Source: Reticulascus tulasneorum
Lineage: Eukaryota; Ascomycota; Sordariomycetes; Glomerellales; Reticulascaceae
DNA length: 64,000 bases
Direction: 5' to 3'
NCBI GenBank assembly: GCA_001557505.1
Contig: LSAX01000005.1
Location: 3,472,001 to 3,536,000 of the forward strand
Position numbers and translations under genes: made by a program. A model generated the notes under the pieces. The model had not been told where the DNA came from and searched no databases. It saw only the letters and a program-made list of their open reading frames with translations. Of this stretch, positions 38,388 to 51,453 are shown in pieces. Positions within the stretch are counted from its first letter, which is position 1, and every line of letters begins with the position of its first letter.

Positions 38388-39010
38388 TATCACGGCCATA
38401 ATATATAACCTCTCTAATAAACGGTTATACATGGTAGAATATACTTACATAATAACATCTTAAATTAAAGGTATATATATTATACTAAATATTATTAAAT
38501 AAATATATAATATAACGTTTAGCTTATTTATAATAAAGATAAGATGTTAATATGTAAAGATCGCTCGTAGACCTTTATTAATAACGTTATATTATTAATA
38601 AAAAGATGATAACGGCCGAAGGTTATTAAAAGAATAAGATTTATAATTAAATACATAATAAGATAGATTAGAGGTTAATAAGATTATGATAATCTAAGAT
38701 TATAATAATTTAAGATTATAATAATCTTAGAAGATTATAATCTAAGGATTTTATATTTTTATATAAAAATAATCTTTTTTATAATTAGATAGTTCTTAAT
38801 TATATTTTAATAATTAATTTAAATTTTTAATTTTACTAAGTTTTAAACTTTGATTATTAATCTTATATAATATATTTTATAATATTAAGCTTAACAAAAA
38901 CCTTCTTTATAATATTATTTATTAAATATTACCTAACTTACTTAATAATATAAATCTTAATAGTTATTATTAAGATTAATATTATAATTAGTTTTAATAT
39001 GATTATAATA
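38388..39010 (+). repeat. 5' LTR of the chromovirus
   Basis: It is 623 bases, the same length as the 3' LTR. Its end GATTATAATA corresponds to GATCGTGACA in the 3' copy. Differences between copies are transitions, and this copy is the more AT-converted at its downstream end. Confidence 0.9.
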
Positions 39011-39079
39011 TTTTAATTATTTTTATTTAGTAAGTTACTTATTATTATAAATAATATTCTTACTTCTAGGTAAATATAA

Positions 39080-42000
39080 TGTTAAATATTTTTAAAGGAA
39101 AAGTTAGTTTAGAATATCTTATAATAATGTTCTAAAAGCTTAAGAAGGAAAACGAAGTTTTTTATATATAGATTAGCAAAGATAAAATAAAGATCTTTTT
39201 ATTATAAAAGTTTTTAAGATGGTCTAAAGAGTTTTAAGCTTTTATAATCTAATTTAGATTTTATTAAGATATATATTAATATAAGTTTAGATTTTTAAAA
39301 GATTAAGTTAAAATAATTATATTATTCTTAATAAGAGATATTATAATCTAATTTAAACCTTATCTCTAAAAGTACCTTAAGAAAGAAGATAAAGCTAAAA
39401 CTAAAATTATAAAAATATTCTTTATATTTATAAAATTCGAAAAAGCATTATATAGAGCATTTAGCAGCCTAGACGAAGAAAAGGTAAGCAAGAAATAGTT
39501 AATACGTTTAACTTAAAAAAGGTCAATGGTTAATTATATCTTAATATTTTGATAAATAATTTTAAAAATTAATTAAGGAGAACTTACGTTTATAATATAG
39601 TTTTATAATAAGTTTAAAGATATAGTTAAAAATGATTTAGTTAGAGAGGATTAATCTAAACGTTTAACTAAGTATATCAAAATAATAATATATATCGATG
39701 ATTATTAATATAAATGATAAATAGAGAAACGATATATTATAATACTTAATATTTACTATGTTAACTTTAGAAAATAATATAATAACTAGAAAAAGGTATA
39801 TTAATAAAATATTATTTATAAACATTATAATAGTTTAATAAAACTTAATATATTTTAAAGAAAAAAGCTAATTTAGGATTTTATTAATTATAATTATAAA
39901 GTAAAAGATAATTAGAAAGACCTTAAAAACGGTAAGTATTTTTTATATAGATAAACTAATTATATAGCTTAATAATATCTTAAGAAAACTAACTAAAAAC
40001 CTATTAACAAATAATAAGTTAATATCTTAGAACGTAATAAGGCTAACTAATAAATAATAGACGTAATATAATACTTATTAATATATTAGTCTAAATATTA
40101 TAATAATGATTATTTTATATATAAATTAAATAAGGAAAACATAGGATATTATCTTAGATTCTATATATAATATAACCTAAAAAAGCATAAAGTAAATATC
40201 TTAGACCTAATCGAAGTACCTATTTTTAAAAGGTAAGACGTTATGTTTATAAAAGTTAAATAATTTATAATAATGAAAAAACTTAAAAATAATAATATAA
40301 AATCTAATAATAGATATAAATATTATAGATAATATTAACATATCAACTTAAAATAACTTTTAAAGTTAGTTTATAAATATTATAATATTACCTAATATAT
40401 ATTTTTTTATATTAGTAAATAATTAACAGATAATAATAAATAAACCTTAAAGATTATAGAAAATTAGACCTTAATTAAATAAATAATATTAAGTTTTTAA
40501 ACGTTATTAAATAATTTTACTAATTATTTTAAGTTACTTTTAGATAATAAAGATAATAGCTTAGACTTAAAAATAAATATCTTAATATAATTTATTAAAG
40601 AAGAAACTAGAGAATTAATAATAATTAACACTAAAAAAGAAGATTTATGGTTAATAGTCTAATATTAAGAACTTATTATAGAATAATACTTCGAAAAAAT
40701 CAAAGAAACGATATAAGAAATATAATAAGAAATCATATTTATTAATATTAAACTAGCTTTATAACAAAAGATAAAAGAAATCTTATTTACGTTGATATAT
40801 AAGAAAAGAGACTAACTTAGTAAAAAGATATATAAGGTATAAATATTATTAACTAACTTTGAGAAATTCTATATAATTAATAAAAAGGAAAAAACTTTAA
40901 TAATAATAGAAAAGGAACATAGATAACCATAGATCTAATAACTATTTATATTATAACGATTAAACATTATAATAGAAATAATTAAATAATAAGTTAGATA
41001 AGTTATTTACGAAATTAATATTAAAGAAATATCAAAATTATTAAATAATAAAGATATCTTTAACAAAGATAAGTTTTCTTTAAGATAAACTAAGTTAAAC
41101 CTTTTCATATATATTATCAAAATATTTAATAAAAAGTTAAAATTAATATCTAAAAGAATTTATAATAAAATAGTTTTAATAAACGTAAGTTAATATGATA
41201 TACGACTAAATCTTAATATATAAACTAAAGATATTAAAATGATATTTAGAGATAAAGAGCGAATAATAGAAGATTATTTTTAATATAACAAAATCTACTA
41301 GATAGATTATTTATAAGATAACTATATTATATATAGACTAAATAAGAGGTAATATAGATAATATTTCTAACGAAAGAAGAGCTAATTAATTAATAAACCT
41401 TACTTAACAACTAAATTACTTTATTAGGTCTTAGTAAAAAGATATATAGAACTAAAATATATAATGTTTATATTATATCTTAACTTTCTAGTAGAATATT
41501 TATTTAGAAAAATTAAATAGAATAAATATTATATTAAATATTATAAAGTATATTATAATGAAAAAGTAGAAAAACAATTTATAAAAGAATAAATTATATA
41601 TAACCTAATTTAAATAATAAAAACTATTATAATAATAATAATATAATAATAGAAATATAAAGAAAAGAACTTTAATATAATTTATAATGAAAATATTAGT
41701 TATATATATATAAGAATTTTAATAAGGATAAAAGGTTAGTTTATATAAGTTATAATTAATAATAATATATAAGGAAATTATATTGCTTTTATGTTAGTTA
41801 ATAATATGAAATTATCTTAAAAACTTAAGAAGAACTTATATAAATTAACTATTATAAAAAAAGAACTATTTATATATAATAAAGGTTATATTATTAAGGA
41901 AACTATATAATTTATAATATTTAACTATAGTTAAGAGTAAATAATTATTTTTAATATTATAAATATTAGGAAATACTAAATAATTTTAAATATTACTTAG

Positions 42001-44975
42001 TTAAAAAAGAATAACCTTTAGATTAACTAGATTATTAGAACGATCTAGTAAATAGATAATTTAACCTTTAAGTAGTTAAGACTTTTAATATTATAAAAGT
42101 TTAATATAATATTTAAGATAAAAATAATAATATATTAAAAATAAATACTTACTAGGTCATTATATAAGATAGAACGTTAAACCATAATTAACCAGTTAGA
42201 ATAGATTTTATTTAAATATTATAAATATAAATAGTTATTTAGCAAAGAACTTAATATAAGGCTATTAGAATATAGACCTTACGACCATAAAATTAAGTTA
42301 AAAAAAAGTATATAATTGAAATTTTATATAATATACTTATTAAATCTTATATAATGAAAAGCGCTAGACGTTTATTTTGATAAAAACTTAAAGAAGGGTT
42401 ATATTAGACCTTTAATATTATTAATAAAATATTTTATCTTATTTATATTAAAGAAAAACGGAAAATTATGATTATATATTAATTATAGATAATTAAATAA
42501 GATTATAATTAAGAACTATTATCTATTATTTTTAATCTTAGAACTTAGAGACCTACTTTTTAAAGCTAAGTATTTTATAATATTTAACCTTAAAAGAATA
42601 TATAACTTAATCTAAATAAAAAAAGGTAAAGAATAAAAAACGGCTTTTTAGATTAGAAAAAGATATTTTAAATATCTTATTATACTTTTTAGACTTATTA
42701 ATATGTTAGCTATATTTTAGATTATAATTAACTAAGTTTTAAAAGAATATTTTAATTAGTTTGTAATAATCTATTTAGATAATATCTTAATCTTCTTTAA
42801 AATGTTAGACGAATATAAAAAGTATATATATTAAATATTTTAAAAACTTTAAAATGTTAAATTATTAATTAAACCTAAAAAAAGTGTGTTTTATTTTAAA
42901 TAAGTTGATTTCTTAGATTATATAATTATATTAAGATAAATTAATATAAATAAAAAGAAAATTATAATAATAGCTAAATAACTTATATTATAAAATATAT
43001 AAGATATATAAAGCTTTTTAAGATTTATAAACTTTTACCAAAAATTTATTATATTTTATAACTAAAAAGTACTTTCTTTGATAAAGCTTATTAAGAATGA
43101 TAAAACCTTTAAATAGATATTATAAATAAAAAAAGCTTTTTAAGATATAAAAAAGAAGATTATATAAGAATTAGTCTTAATAATCTTAGACCTAAAGAAA
43201 CCTTTTAAGGTTAAAATAGATATCTCTAATTATACGTTAAAAAGATAACTTTTATAGAAAAACGATTATAAGACGTTATATTTAATAAACTTTTTCCTTA
43301 AAGAAATTAAGTAGATTAAAACTTAATTATTAGATCTATGATAAAGAATTAATAAAAATCATCAAAGTATTTAAAAAATAGAAATATTACCTTTTAAGAA
43401 TTAAATATAAAGTTAAAGTCTATATAGATTATAAAAACCTTATATATTTTATAATTAATAAAGATTTAAATAAATAATAGATTTGATAATTAGAATTTTT
43501 TTAAAAATTTAACTTCGAAATTATATATAAGAAAAGATCTAAGAACGACCGAATAAATATATTTAGCTAAAAGACTAATTATAAAGAAAAGGTTCTTAAA
43601 GATATAAATATTATTTTTAGATAAAACTTAAATAACGTCTTAATATTAAACGAGAAAAACCTTAATATTATGTTAAAATAATAATTAACAAAAGAAACTT
43701 AAACTAATGAGTAGTTAATTAAAGAAGTATATAAAACACTTACTTATAAATATTAAGGAATAAGTAAAACTTATTAAAAACTTAAATAATATTATAATTA
43801 TATTAGAATTAAAGATAAGGTTTAGATAATAGTTAAGAATTATATAACTTACACAAGAAATAAGACGTTATGATATAAACTTTATAAAGAATTATAATTA
43901 TTCTAACTAGCTAGCAAAGTATAAGAATTAATATCTATAAACTTTATAATTAAGTTACTAAAGTCTAAAGAATTATTTATAAACGTAAAATATAATAATA
44001 TATTAATAATAGTTAACTAACTTATTAAATATATATATTTTAAACTATATAAAGAAATAAGTAATATAGAAGAACTTATATATACTTTTATTAAGGTTAT
44101 CTTTATATAATATAGATTACTTATAAAATTAATAATAGATAAAGATAAGCTTTTTACATCTAAATTTTAATAATCCTTAATAAGATAACTAAAAGCGAAA
44201 TATAAACTTTTTATAAGTTTTTACTTTTAGATAGATAGTTAAATAGAAAGAACAAACTAGATATTAAAATAATATTTACGTTATTATGTTAATTATAGAT
44301 AAGATAATTAGGTCAAATTACTATTATTAATATAATTCGTTTATAATAATATAATTATAGAAATAACTAAGGTTTCTCTGTTTTATATTAATTATAATTT
44401 CAAACTAATAATATATAGAGAACTAAGGAAAAACCTTATAATATTTAAAATAACTGTTTATATAGAAATATTATAATCATTATAATTATCTTTTTAAGAA
44501 GACTTAAAATTAATAATTATAAAAATGTTAAAATACGTTAATATTAAAAAGTTGAAAAGATTAACCTTTAAGGAAAGATATAATATCTACTTTATATAAT
44601 AGAATATTAAAATTATTAAACTAAATAATAAACTAGATTATAAACTTATTAGACTATTTAAAATCGAAAAGAAAATTTCAAAAGTTAATTATAAATTAAA
44701 ATTACTTAACATTATAAAAATATACTTAATATTTTATATATTATTATTAAAACTAATATTAAATAATATAGAACTATAGAATATTATTATAATTAATATT
44801 AATAATTAAGATTATAAAATAAAATAAATCTTAGATTTATAATATAACAATGAAAATATTTTTAAATATCTTATTAAATAGAAAAACTATAGATATTTAG
44901 AAAATATATAAGAATTATTTAAAAATTTATAAAATTATTAAGATTTAGTATAATAGTTTTATTTATAATACCTAG
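39080..44975 (+). pseudogene. Gag-pol remnant of the chromovirus
   Basis: Plus-strand fragments read in order. A zinc-knuckle-like stretch lies near 40375. Reverse transcriptase at about 42430-42920 has KKNGKLRLYINYRQLNK, and its YLDDILIF box is now YLDNILIF at about 42772-42795, the Asp lost by a G-to-A change. An integrase core is near 44220-44350 (DSQIERTNQILEQYLRYYVN). A C-terminal chromodomain relic at about 44813-44970 has KIKQILDL at its start and an FKYLIKQKNY segment with Gln where Trp (TGG to TAG) is expected. Numerous TAA/TAG stops are consistent with RIP of CAA, CAG and TGG codons. Confidence 0.8.
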
Positions 44976-45709
44976 ATCGACTAAAAGACTTAAATCTATA
45001 AAACTATTATCTAAACTTAAAAAAGCTTAGTTAATATTCTTAATAACCTTAAAAGATTAAATATTATCTACTATATAAGACTTTTACATAGAAATCGAAA
45101 TTATACCATCCTCGTTATCTAACTTTTAAAGATTACGATAAAAAATGTTCTTATTCTGCTTAATAATAACCTATTTTTAACGATAAAAGCGAGTTAGGTA
45201 ATTTATAATAATAAAAAACTAAATCTAAAAAATAAAAAAAGCCTTTTCAGCCTCTTTTTCTTCTTTTTCTAACTTTTCTTATGTCCAAACAAGATAAATA
45301 ACTAAAGAATAAATTAAGAAAAGAAAAGCCTAACAAATAAAAAGAACCTACGGGAGGAAGCTATAAAAATACCATCGTAGTTTATATTACCCCGGTAAAT
45401 ATACTTAGAATAACATAATAAACTAGAACCTATATAATATATTAAGTTTTACTTAAAATAGTTCGAATAAGATATATTAATATTAACGTCTAGAAGGTCT
45501 ATATAATCGGCTAGTTATTAACGCTTAAGGACTTTCGAAAAAGAAAGATTATATAAAGAACGAACTTTCAAAATACGACCTAATATATTATTAATATATA
45601 ATAAGAATGAAGAGAACGTAGAACTTAACAAAAAACGAAATATAGGAATATAACCTACTTATATAACTAGTAAAGTCTTTAAGATAAAGACCTTAGAGGA
45701 AAGATATAA

Positions 45710-46332
45710 TATTATAGTTATAATATATAACCCCTCTAATAGGCGGTTATATATAGTAGAACATATTTATATAATAATATCCTAGATCAGAGGTATATAT
45801 ATTATATTAAATATTACTAAATGAATATATAATATAACGTTTAGCTTATTTATAATAAAGATAAGACGTTAATATATAAAAATCATCTATAAACCTTTAT
45901 TAACGATGTTATATTATTAATAAAAAGATAATAACGGCTAAAGGCTATTAGAAAAATAAGATTTATAATTAAATATATAATAAGATAGATTAGAGATTAA
46001 TAAGATCACGGTGATCTAAGATCATAATAATCTAAGATTATAATGATCTTAGAAGATTATAATCTAAGGATTTTATATTTTTATATAAGAATAATCTTTT
46101 CTATAATTAGATAGTTTTTAATTATATTTTAATAATCAATCTAAGTTTTTAATTTTACTAAGCTTTAAACCTCGATTATTAATCCTATATAACGTACTTT
46201 ATGATATTAAGCTTAGCGAAAGCCCTTTCCATAATATTATTCACTAAGTATTATCTAACTTACTTAATAATATAAACCCTAACAGTTACTATTAAGACTA
46301 GTGTTATAACTAGCCCTGACACGATCGTGACA
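45710..46332 (+). repeat. 3' LTR of the chromovirus
   Basis: It is 623 bases and ends GTGACA directly before the CATAT duplication. Its right half keeps more G and C (for example CCCTGACACGATCGTGACA) than the 5' copy, so RIP was weaker toward the unique-sequence edge. Confidence 0.9.
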
Positions 46333-47318
46333 CATATAACAGCAAGTCTACAAGGCCAAGTCCCAGCCTCTGCTCTATTATATATATTAGGCAATAAAAA
46401 CCGTGAAAGACTTATAACATAAGTAGACTATAGGGCTCCGTGGGCAGCCGTCAATTGTTATACTTGACAGCCGCTAAGGATCTCAGTAGTAAGCAGGCCG
46501 GCATTCCGAGCTATAGTAGTATTCTCTACGGCTCAAGATCATCAAAGAGATCTGGCGTCTTACATAAGCCCGGCGTATTACGGAGAAGACGGCGATATAT
46601 ATCATTACTACGCAGCAGCAGTAGATAAATAGCTCTCTAGATATCTTATGTAAACATCTTCAAGCTAGCCAGAAGACCTGGCAAGCTATAATATCTAGTA
46701 AATAGTAATTCTAACCGTAAAGCTCATGAATTTAGCATCCCTCCCGTGATCTTCTCGAGCCGGCCCGGCCTCTAGAAGCTAGATATAATCGTTAATTACT
46801 ACAAAACACCATAACGTAGATAGGAGGGGATATTTAAAGGTGCTAACTAGGCCTGAAGGCACGGGCGGTATTTAGGTGGAAATGGCCGATCATCAGGCTA
46901 ATAAGCCACCAAACGCCACAAGTGGATATACCCTTGATATCATGACTACGCGCGGGAGCTAAACAGGGCTCAATCGGCCGTAACCGCTCCACCCGCCAGG
47001 CAAGCAGGACCACCGTATCTGGACAAGCCCATGCTTCCCCAGATGCTATGAGCCCTGTCGTTTCTGGGATAGGAAATCAAAGCCGCGAGATGCATCAATA
47101 GGTAGGCGCTTGGCATGCAAAGTAACAAGTGGCCCGTCCACAAAGGGCTGACCACGAGGAGGGGCCAAATCAAATCACGCCTCACCAACTTCTTGCCAAC
47201 TACATACTCTGCCAACACTTCTCCCAACTCCTCTACCTGCTCTACCAGATCATAATATCACAATTTCCTCCTCCCGCAACTAGCCTGTCAAACTCGAACA
47301 CGAACTCATTTTACTTCA
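46333..47318. other. Right border of the AT-rich block and F-box promoter region
   Basis: Composition returns to normal within tens of bases of the 3' LTR. Short open frames (46440-46628 plus, 47227-46970 minus) show no protein-like character. The region presumably carries the F-box gene promoter; a pyrimidine-rich stretch runs from about 47215 to the ATG at 47319. Confidence 0.5.
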
Positions 47319-49074
47319 ATGGAGGCTTCCTCTATCCTTGCCACTTCGGCGCCTGCTGAGCTTATCCTCCGCATCTTCCAATATTGCGACACCTTGGACG
47401 ACCTGCGGGCGCTCGCCCTGACCTGCCGCCATGTGTATTCTGTCTGGATGGCCAATATCCCCAGCATTATCCGGCACGTGGGCCTCAGACTCATTCCCGC
47501 CTTCGACCAGGCCTTGATGGCGGTACGCGATGAGCATCCCCCCCCCCCCCCCCCCCCCTTCCCTTTGGCCCCCATGGCGTTTAGTCCATATCCAACTGAT
47601 ACATGCCGCGTCGTAGGTGCGGGCAATTGCTCTTGTCCATGAAGCTCATAGAGTTGGCAATCTCCCCCCGGAGATTCCGCTCCATGACATGACCGGCTGT
47701 CCTAGTCTCTCGGACCTAAGGGACATCTCAAATCTGCATCATCTCGTCCGATGTGTCGAGGTTCGATATTACAATGTTAAGGAGTTCACAGAATCTTATA
47801 GTGTAAGGGCCATGTACGACAGGTGGCCTGAAGATAGAGTGCCATCTCCACCCCACAATACCCCAGAGGAGTCGCAAAGTATGCCCGTCTGGAGAGAGCG
47901 CTTCCACGCGGCGGCTTATACCACCTTTCTTATTGGGGCTGTTTTGACCCACGCCTACCACCAGCCCTTCTACCCAAACACGGATGCTCCATCCTGCCAT
48001 GATGATGAAACGGATCGTTGTCGGTCGAGGCTACTCCAACTTATGCATAAAGCTTCTTCAAACGGTTTCTCTACCATAATCAACGAGGACGAAACGAAGT
48101 TACGCGACTACCTACGCCGATTCCCCGTCTTCGATCTTAATGACGAGTTGGGAGGACAAGAGAAGACATTTGGCCCCTTTATCAAGTGGTTTATCCAGTC
48201 AACCCTGCTCCAGTATCAAGCCAGACCACCGCCTTCATGCCGGGATTTCTTGCGTGACGAGGTAAGGGCGATAATAACAATGACGTATGACGGTGGCATG
48301 CAACCTCCGGGCACCGGTTACGATGAGTGGATCGAGTCCGACCTGGCATCTGGTCTTATCTCCCAGTGGTTTGAAGGTGGATCTGCCATGGAAGGAGAAG
48401 CGGTTCTGTGGCGGGTTATGCAGGTAAGCCACATGTTCGAGTTCATACTAAGCTGCGTCGACAACTTTGACGGCCAACAGCGCCTTGGGCGGCGCCGGGC
48501 GAAAAATGCTGAGTCATTCTCCGGGAAGACAAGAACTGCTAAAGTCGTTCTCTTTGGTGTTTTTCACGCCGAATGGATTGTCATGCCGGATAACCCTGAA
48601 GATCAGGCTAGTCAAAAACTGCTTGCACATACTCCTGATCTAGAAGCACAGCCGGCTGGCCAAGCCAATATGAACCTTACGGCGCCCCCTTTAATACTAG
48701 ATATTCCTCTCTTGCTTGAGGACCTATACCAGCAATCCGGCATTTGCAATTTAAACCACGGATGCAACACTGCCCCACCTCCACTTCAGCTCTTTACATT
48801 TCTTCTTCAACACTATTTTAATCTCCAATTTTCTACGTACATCTTTGGCACACATCATCACGATTTTCCATCATACCATTTCTTCTGGAACCGGGCCACC
48901 ATATTTGCAAACGGCCCCGAGGACGTACCGCACAGAGAATGGTTTGATTATACCAACGGCACAGAGTTTCTCGTTCAATATAAAACTCCTCTGTTCACGT
49001 ATGTGAATAGAGCATTCTCCTCAGACCCCTTTCCCCGGACCTGGGACACTTGGGTACGGCTTTTCGCCGAATAG
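47319..49074 (+). CDS. F-box domain protein
   Basis: Two exons (47319-47522 and 47617-49074) give 553 residues. Residues 11-45 (APAELILRIFQYCDTL, then LRALALTCRHVYSVW) form an F-box, which would bind Skp1 and recruit a target to an SCF ubiquitin ligase. The remaining 500 residues are a divergent fungal C-terminal region with no repeats I recognise (no WD40, LRR or Kelch), so the target is unknown. The 94-base intron contains a run of 21 cytosines. The splice is supported because the join reads ALMA-VRAIALVHEAHRVGNLPPEIP, continuing helical character. The gene is intact and is the first after the transposon block. Confidence 0.8.
47538..47558 (+). repeat. 21-base poly-C run within the F-box intron
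   Basis: Uninterrupted C run starting 15 bases after the 5' splice site. It is prone to length variation and sequencing error. Confidence 0.9.
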
Positions 49075-49659
49075 TTGGTATAGATGTATTTAGATAGACG
49101 AGGTATATATTGGGTTCGTACTGACTAGTCTTGAAAGTCTGTTCCCTCGCCGTATCTGTAGCATGATCTTATTGCTTGTGAGCTATGTGGAAAACCCAGT
49201 CGTTGTTATCCTCAGATGAGCCGGTAGCAATGATTTATCAAATAAGTAGTGAATACCTTTTAGTCAGTGATTGGCTTGTAGACATAACAAGTATGCTCAA
49301 AATAGTTAAAACAAGTAGAACGTATGCAAGTTTCACGATGAAGTTAAATTGAAAGTTCACTTATTAACAGAGCCAACTTCTACGATATATAAGATTATCT
49401 AGATGAACTAATCGTACGTGATCATATTTCTATCTATCTTTAATATAGCGTTGAATATCGCAGATAAGTATTCTTAAGATCTAAGAGGCAAAACCATTGT
49501 TATTTAGATAGTAATTAGGTCAGGTTTCAATTATTCACACCGCGCGTAAATCTACTACCTGGTATTGTCTGGCACTAGATCTGTGGCCAGAAGCGCGCTA
49601 CTGTAAACCTCTTTATTAGGAAGACCATCGTAGTACCTTTTCACGCCGTTTGCCTCGAG
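49075..49659. other. Convergent intergenic region
   Basis: This 585-base, rather AT-rich stretch lies between the stops of the F-box gene and the DNase-like gene. No gene or repeat is recognised. Confidence 0.5.
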
Positions 49660-50744
49660 CTAAGTGGTTGTTCCGATATTAGGATTCGTGACCATCTCGA
49701 AGTCGAATTTGAAGATGCTGAATGACTTGTTGTTGGTGCGGAACTTGCTGCCGGCGAGCTTCTTGAACCAGGTCTGACCGCGTATGAAACAAGATTAGCA
49801 TTCTGGGGGGGACAGACTCAACACAACCAATATAGAGGGAGGGAGCATAGCTTGACACGTATATTAAGCTGGCCGAAGCCACTAGACTGCCAACCTTGGT
49901 TTGTCTGGAGTTCAGTCGTGTAGCCTCCTGGATTGTCCGCTAAGGTGCCGCAGCTATTGGCCATGGGAGCACCTAGGCGGATCGAGGGCAATTAGCTCAA
50001 AAACACCGAGAAGTCAGTCATCGTCATCCAGGCATTGGCTTACAGTACGTGTTTGCTCTCTTAGGGTTGATAGTCCCACGCGCCGCTCCTCCTTCAATCC
50101 AAGTGGCAGCTGGGAACTCGTCGCAAGAAAAGACAGCGCCAAAGTCGTACCAAGTCTCGTTGACGCCCCGTTTTCATCGTATTCGACTTTTGTGAAACCC
50201 AGCCTGTTAGGGCTGGTCTGGCCGCCCCTCTGACTCAGATGCGGAGGGAGTAGGCCATATCCATCAACGCCACCCTGCTCGAAGAACCAGTTAGGCTGGT
50301 CATCTTCGGGACATCCGTGAGTAGTAATCCAGTTGCTGTCGCAGCCCGCGCCCGGCCTCCGCGCATTGTGTCTTGCACCATTCTTATCGTAGTGGAAGGT
50401 CGCAGTCTGAACTCCGGCGCCGAGGTAAGCAGCCGCGTTCTTGCACAGTGCAGGTATTATATGGCAGTTGTAGACAATCTTTGGTCGCAGCAAGCCATAG
50501 TTTCTGACTATTACACTGCGTTAAAAGACTCAGAGACACGCATGTATATTGGAGAACCAACAGGACACATACCATTAAAGACAGCTTCTTGAGCCACGGC
50601 AGTTATCCCTCCTGTGACCCAGACTTCCCTTCCATCTCTTACCTCAGTTCTCTGCTCCCCAGGGAAGAGAGCAGCTGCCTGGGCCGCTGTCCCGGAGCAG
50701 CAGAGCACTACAACCGCGGACTTCCAGATCATGGGCAACAACAT
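49660..50744 (-). CDS. Secreted NucA/NucB-type deoxyribonuclease-like protein, with an apparent one-base frameshift
   Basis: Four exons are inferred (50744-50573, 50507-50044, 49972-49857, 49773-49660). The start gives a signal peptide (MLLPMIWKSAVVVLCCSGTA). Exon 2 carries cysteine-bearing sequence ending FTKVEYDENG. After a GGGG run (plus-strand C at 50165-50168) the homology continues only in another frame: WYDFGAVFSCDEFPAATWIE, then GG. The CDEFPxAT-x-EGG block is the core of the NucA/NucB DNase domain. One additional G would restore the frame and make the exon phases add up. The C-terminus (FKKLAGSKFRTNNKSF) is in phase. The last intron uses a weak GTCAAG donor. A homopolymer sequencing error or a real frameshift are both possible; if real, the enzyme is dead. 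It is divergent from the GH55 gene. Confidence 0.75.
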
Positions 50745-51453
50745 GATGAATTGAATGGCAAAGCTGGCTGTGGTTGAAGGGGAGTCAGAGTCAAAAAGAA
50801 GGGGACTCGTGCCCTCTCTCCTCCTCGGACACTCGAGCAAAAGGGGAGAGAGGCAGACTTTCTTAACTCGGGCTCCATTACATGTCCGATAGCCATCGCC
50901 CACGAGAAGATCGTACTTTGGGTCGATACCCGTGTTCAAGGATCCCCCAACGCGCACGCACGGTCTAATACCATGTGAGGTTGCAATTGCCAGGGTATGG
51001 TTGGCGCTATTGATGCATGCATGCAGGGTCGCGGCACGAGGCGGCTGTGTAACAAACCAAAAAATCCGGAAATTGGTATGTGAGATTGCGCAGACGCATC
51101 ACACCGACTAGCTCGACTGGCCGAACTTGCGAAAGATACACACCGGGTACCTGAAGCTACCTACCCCACGCTCCTATTACTCTGGAACAGTGTCCACACA
51201 TACACTCGATGACAACGCGCGCAACGGATATTGGCGTGACTATGAGCGTGTTTCCCGAGCCCCGCGGGGTTAACAGGTCGTTCTTACATCTACCTGGAGA
51301 AACGTCGTTCTCTCAACCTGCGTACGGGTCGTCTAGAGCTCCAGGTTGTCTTTTAAGGGCTTTCTGGATTTATCGTCTGGCCATTACTAGCTGCCGTCGC
51401 TTCTCATCATCCTCAACTGCGGCGACAGACTTGTTCTGTCTCGCACTGCAGCC
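50745..51453. promoter_or_regulatory. Shared divergent promoter region of the DNase-like and GH55 genes
   Basis: About 710 bases separate the two divergent start codons, so both promoters must lie here. The open frame continuing upstream of the DNase start has no protein-like features. No operator motif was recognised. Confidence 0.4.

Larger units (their letters stand above)
21780..46332. other. RIP-degraded AT-rich transposon block
   Basis: About 24.5 kb is composed almost wholly of A and T, with stops in every frame and no long open frame. This contrasts with ordinary coding DNA on both sides. Paired copies of LTRs inside the block differ mainly by C/T and G/A changes, the signature of repeat-induced point mutation. 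At least two LTR retrotransposons are recognisable (separate entries). The leftover pieces 21780-23052 and 37742-38387 are also AT-rich and degraded, but I could not identify their source. Confidence 0.9.
38388..46332 (+). mobile_element. Structurally complete, RIP-inactivated Ty3/gypsy chromovirus
   Basis: The element spans 7945 bases with two 623-base LTRs (38388-39010 and 45710-46332). A perfect 5-base target duplication, CATAT, lies at 38383-38387 and 46333-46337. The LTR termini read TATCAC (from TGTCAC by one G-to-A change) and GTGACA, a perfect inverted pair before RIP. A purine-rich AGAGGAAAGA lies just before the right LTR, as expected for a polypurine tract. Internal plus-strand relics follow gag, reverse transcriptase, integrase and chromodomain order, placing it among chromodomain-bearing gypsy elements such as MAGGY-like fungal elements. 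Dense stops mean it is inactive. Confidence 0.88.

Noticed and set aside
21780..46332. Possible regional centromere (long AT-rich, retroelement-filled block)
   Set aside because: The AT richness is explained by RIP of at least two recognisable LTR elements, and gene-bearing DNA resumes at once on both sides. CENP-A data would be needed.
46440..46628. 62-codon plus-strand open frame beside the 3' LTR
   Set aside because: Short, basic and serine-rich, no start context or homology; probably chance.
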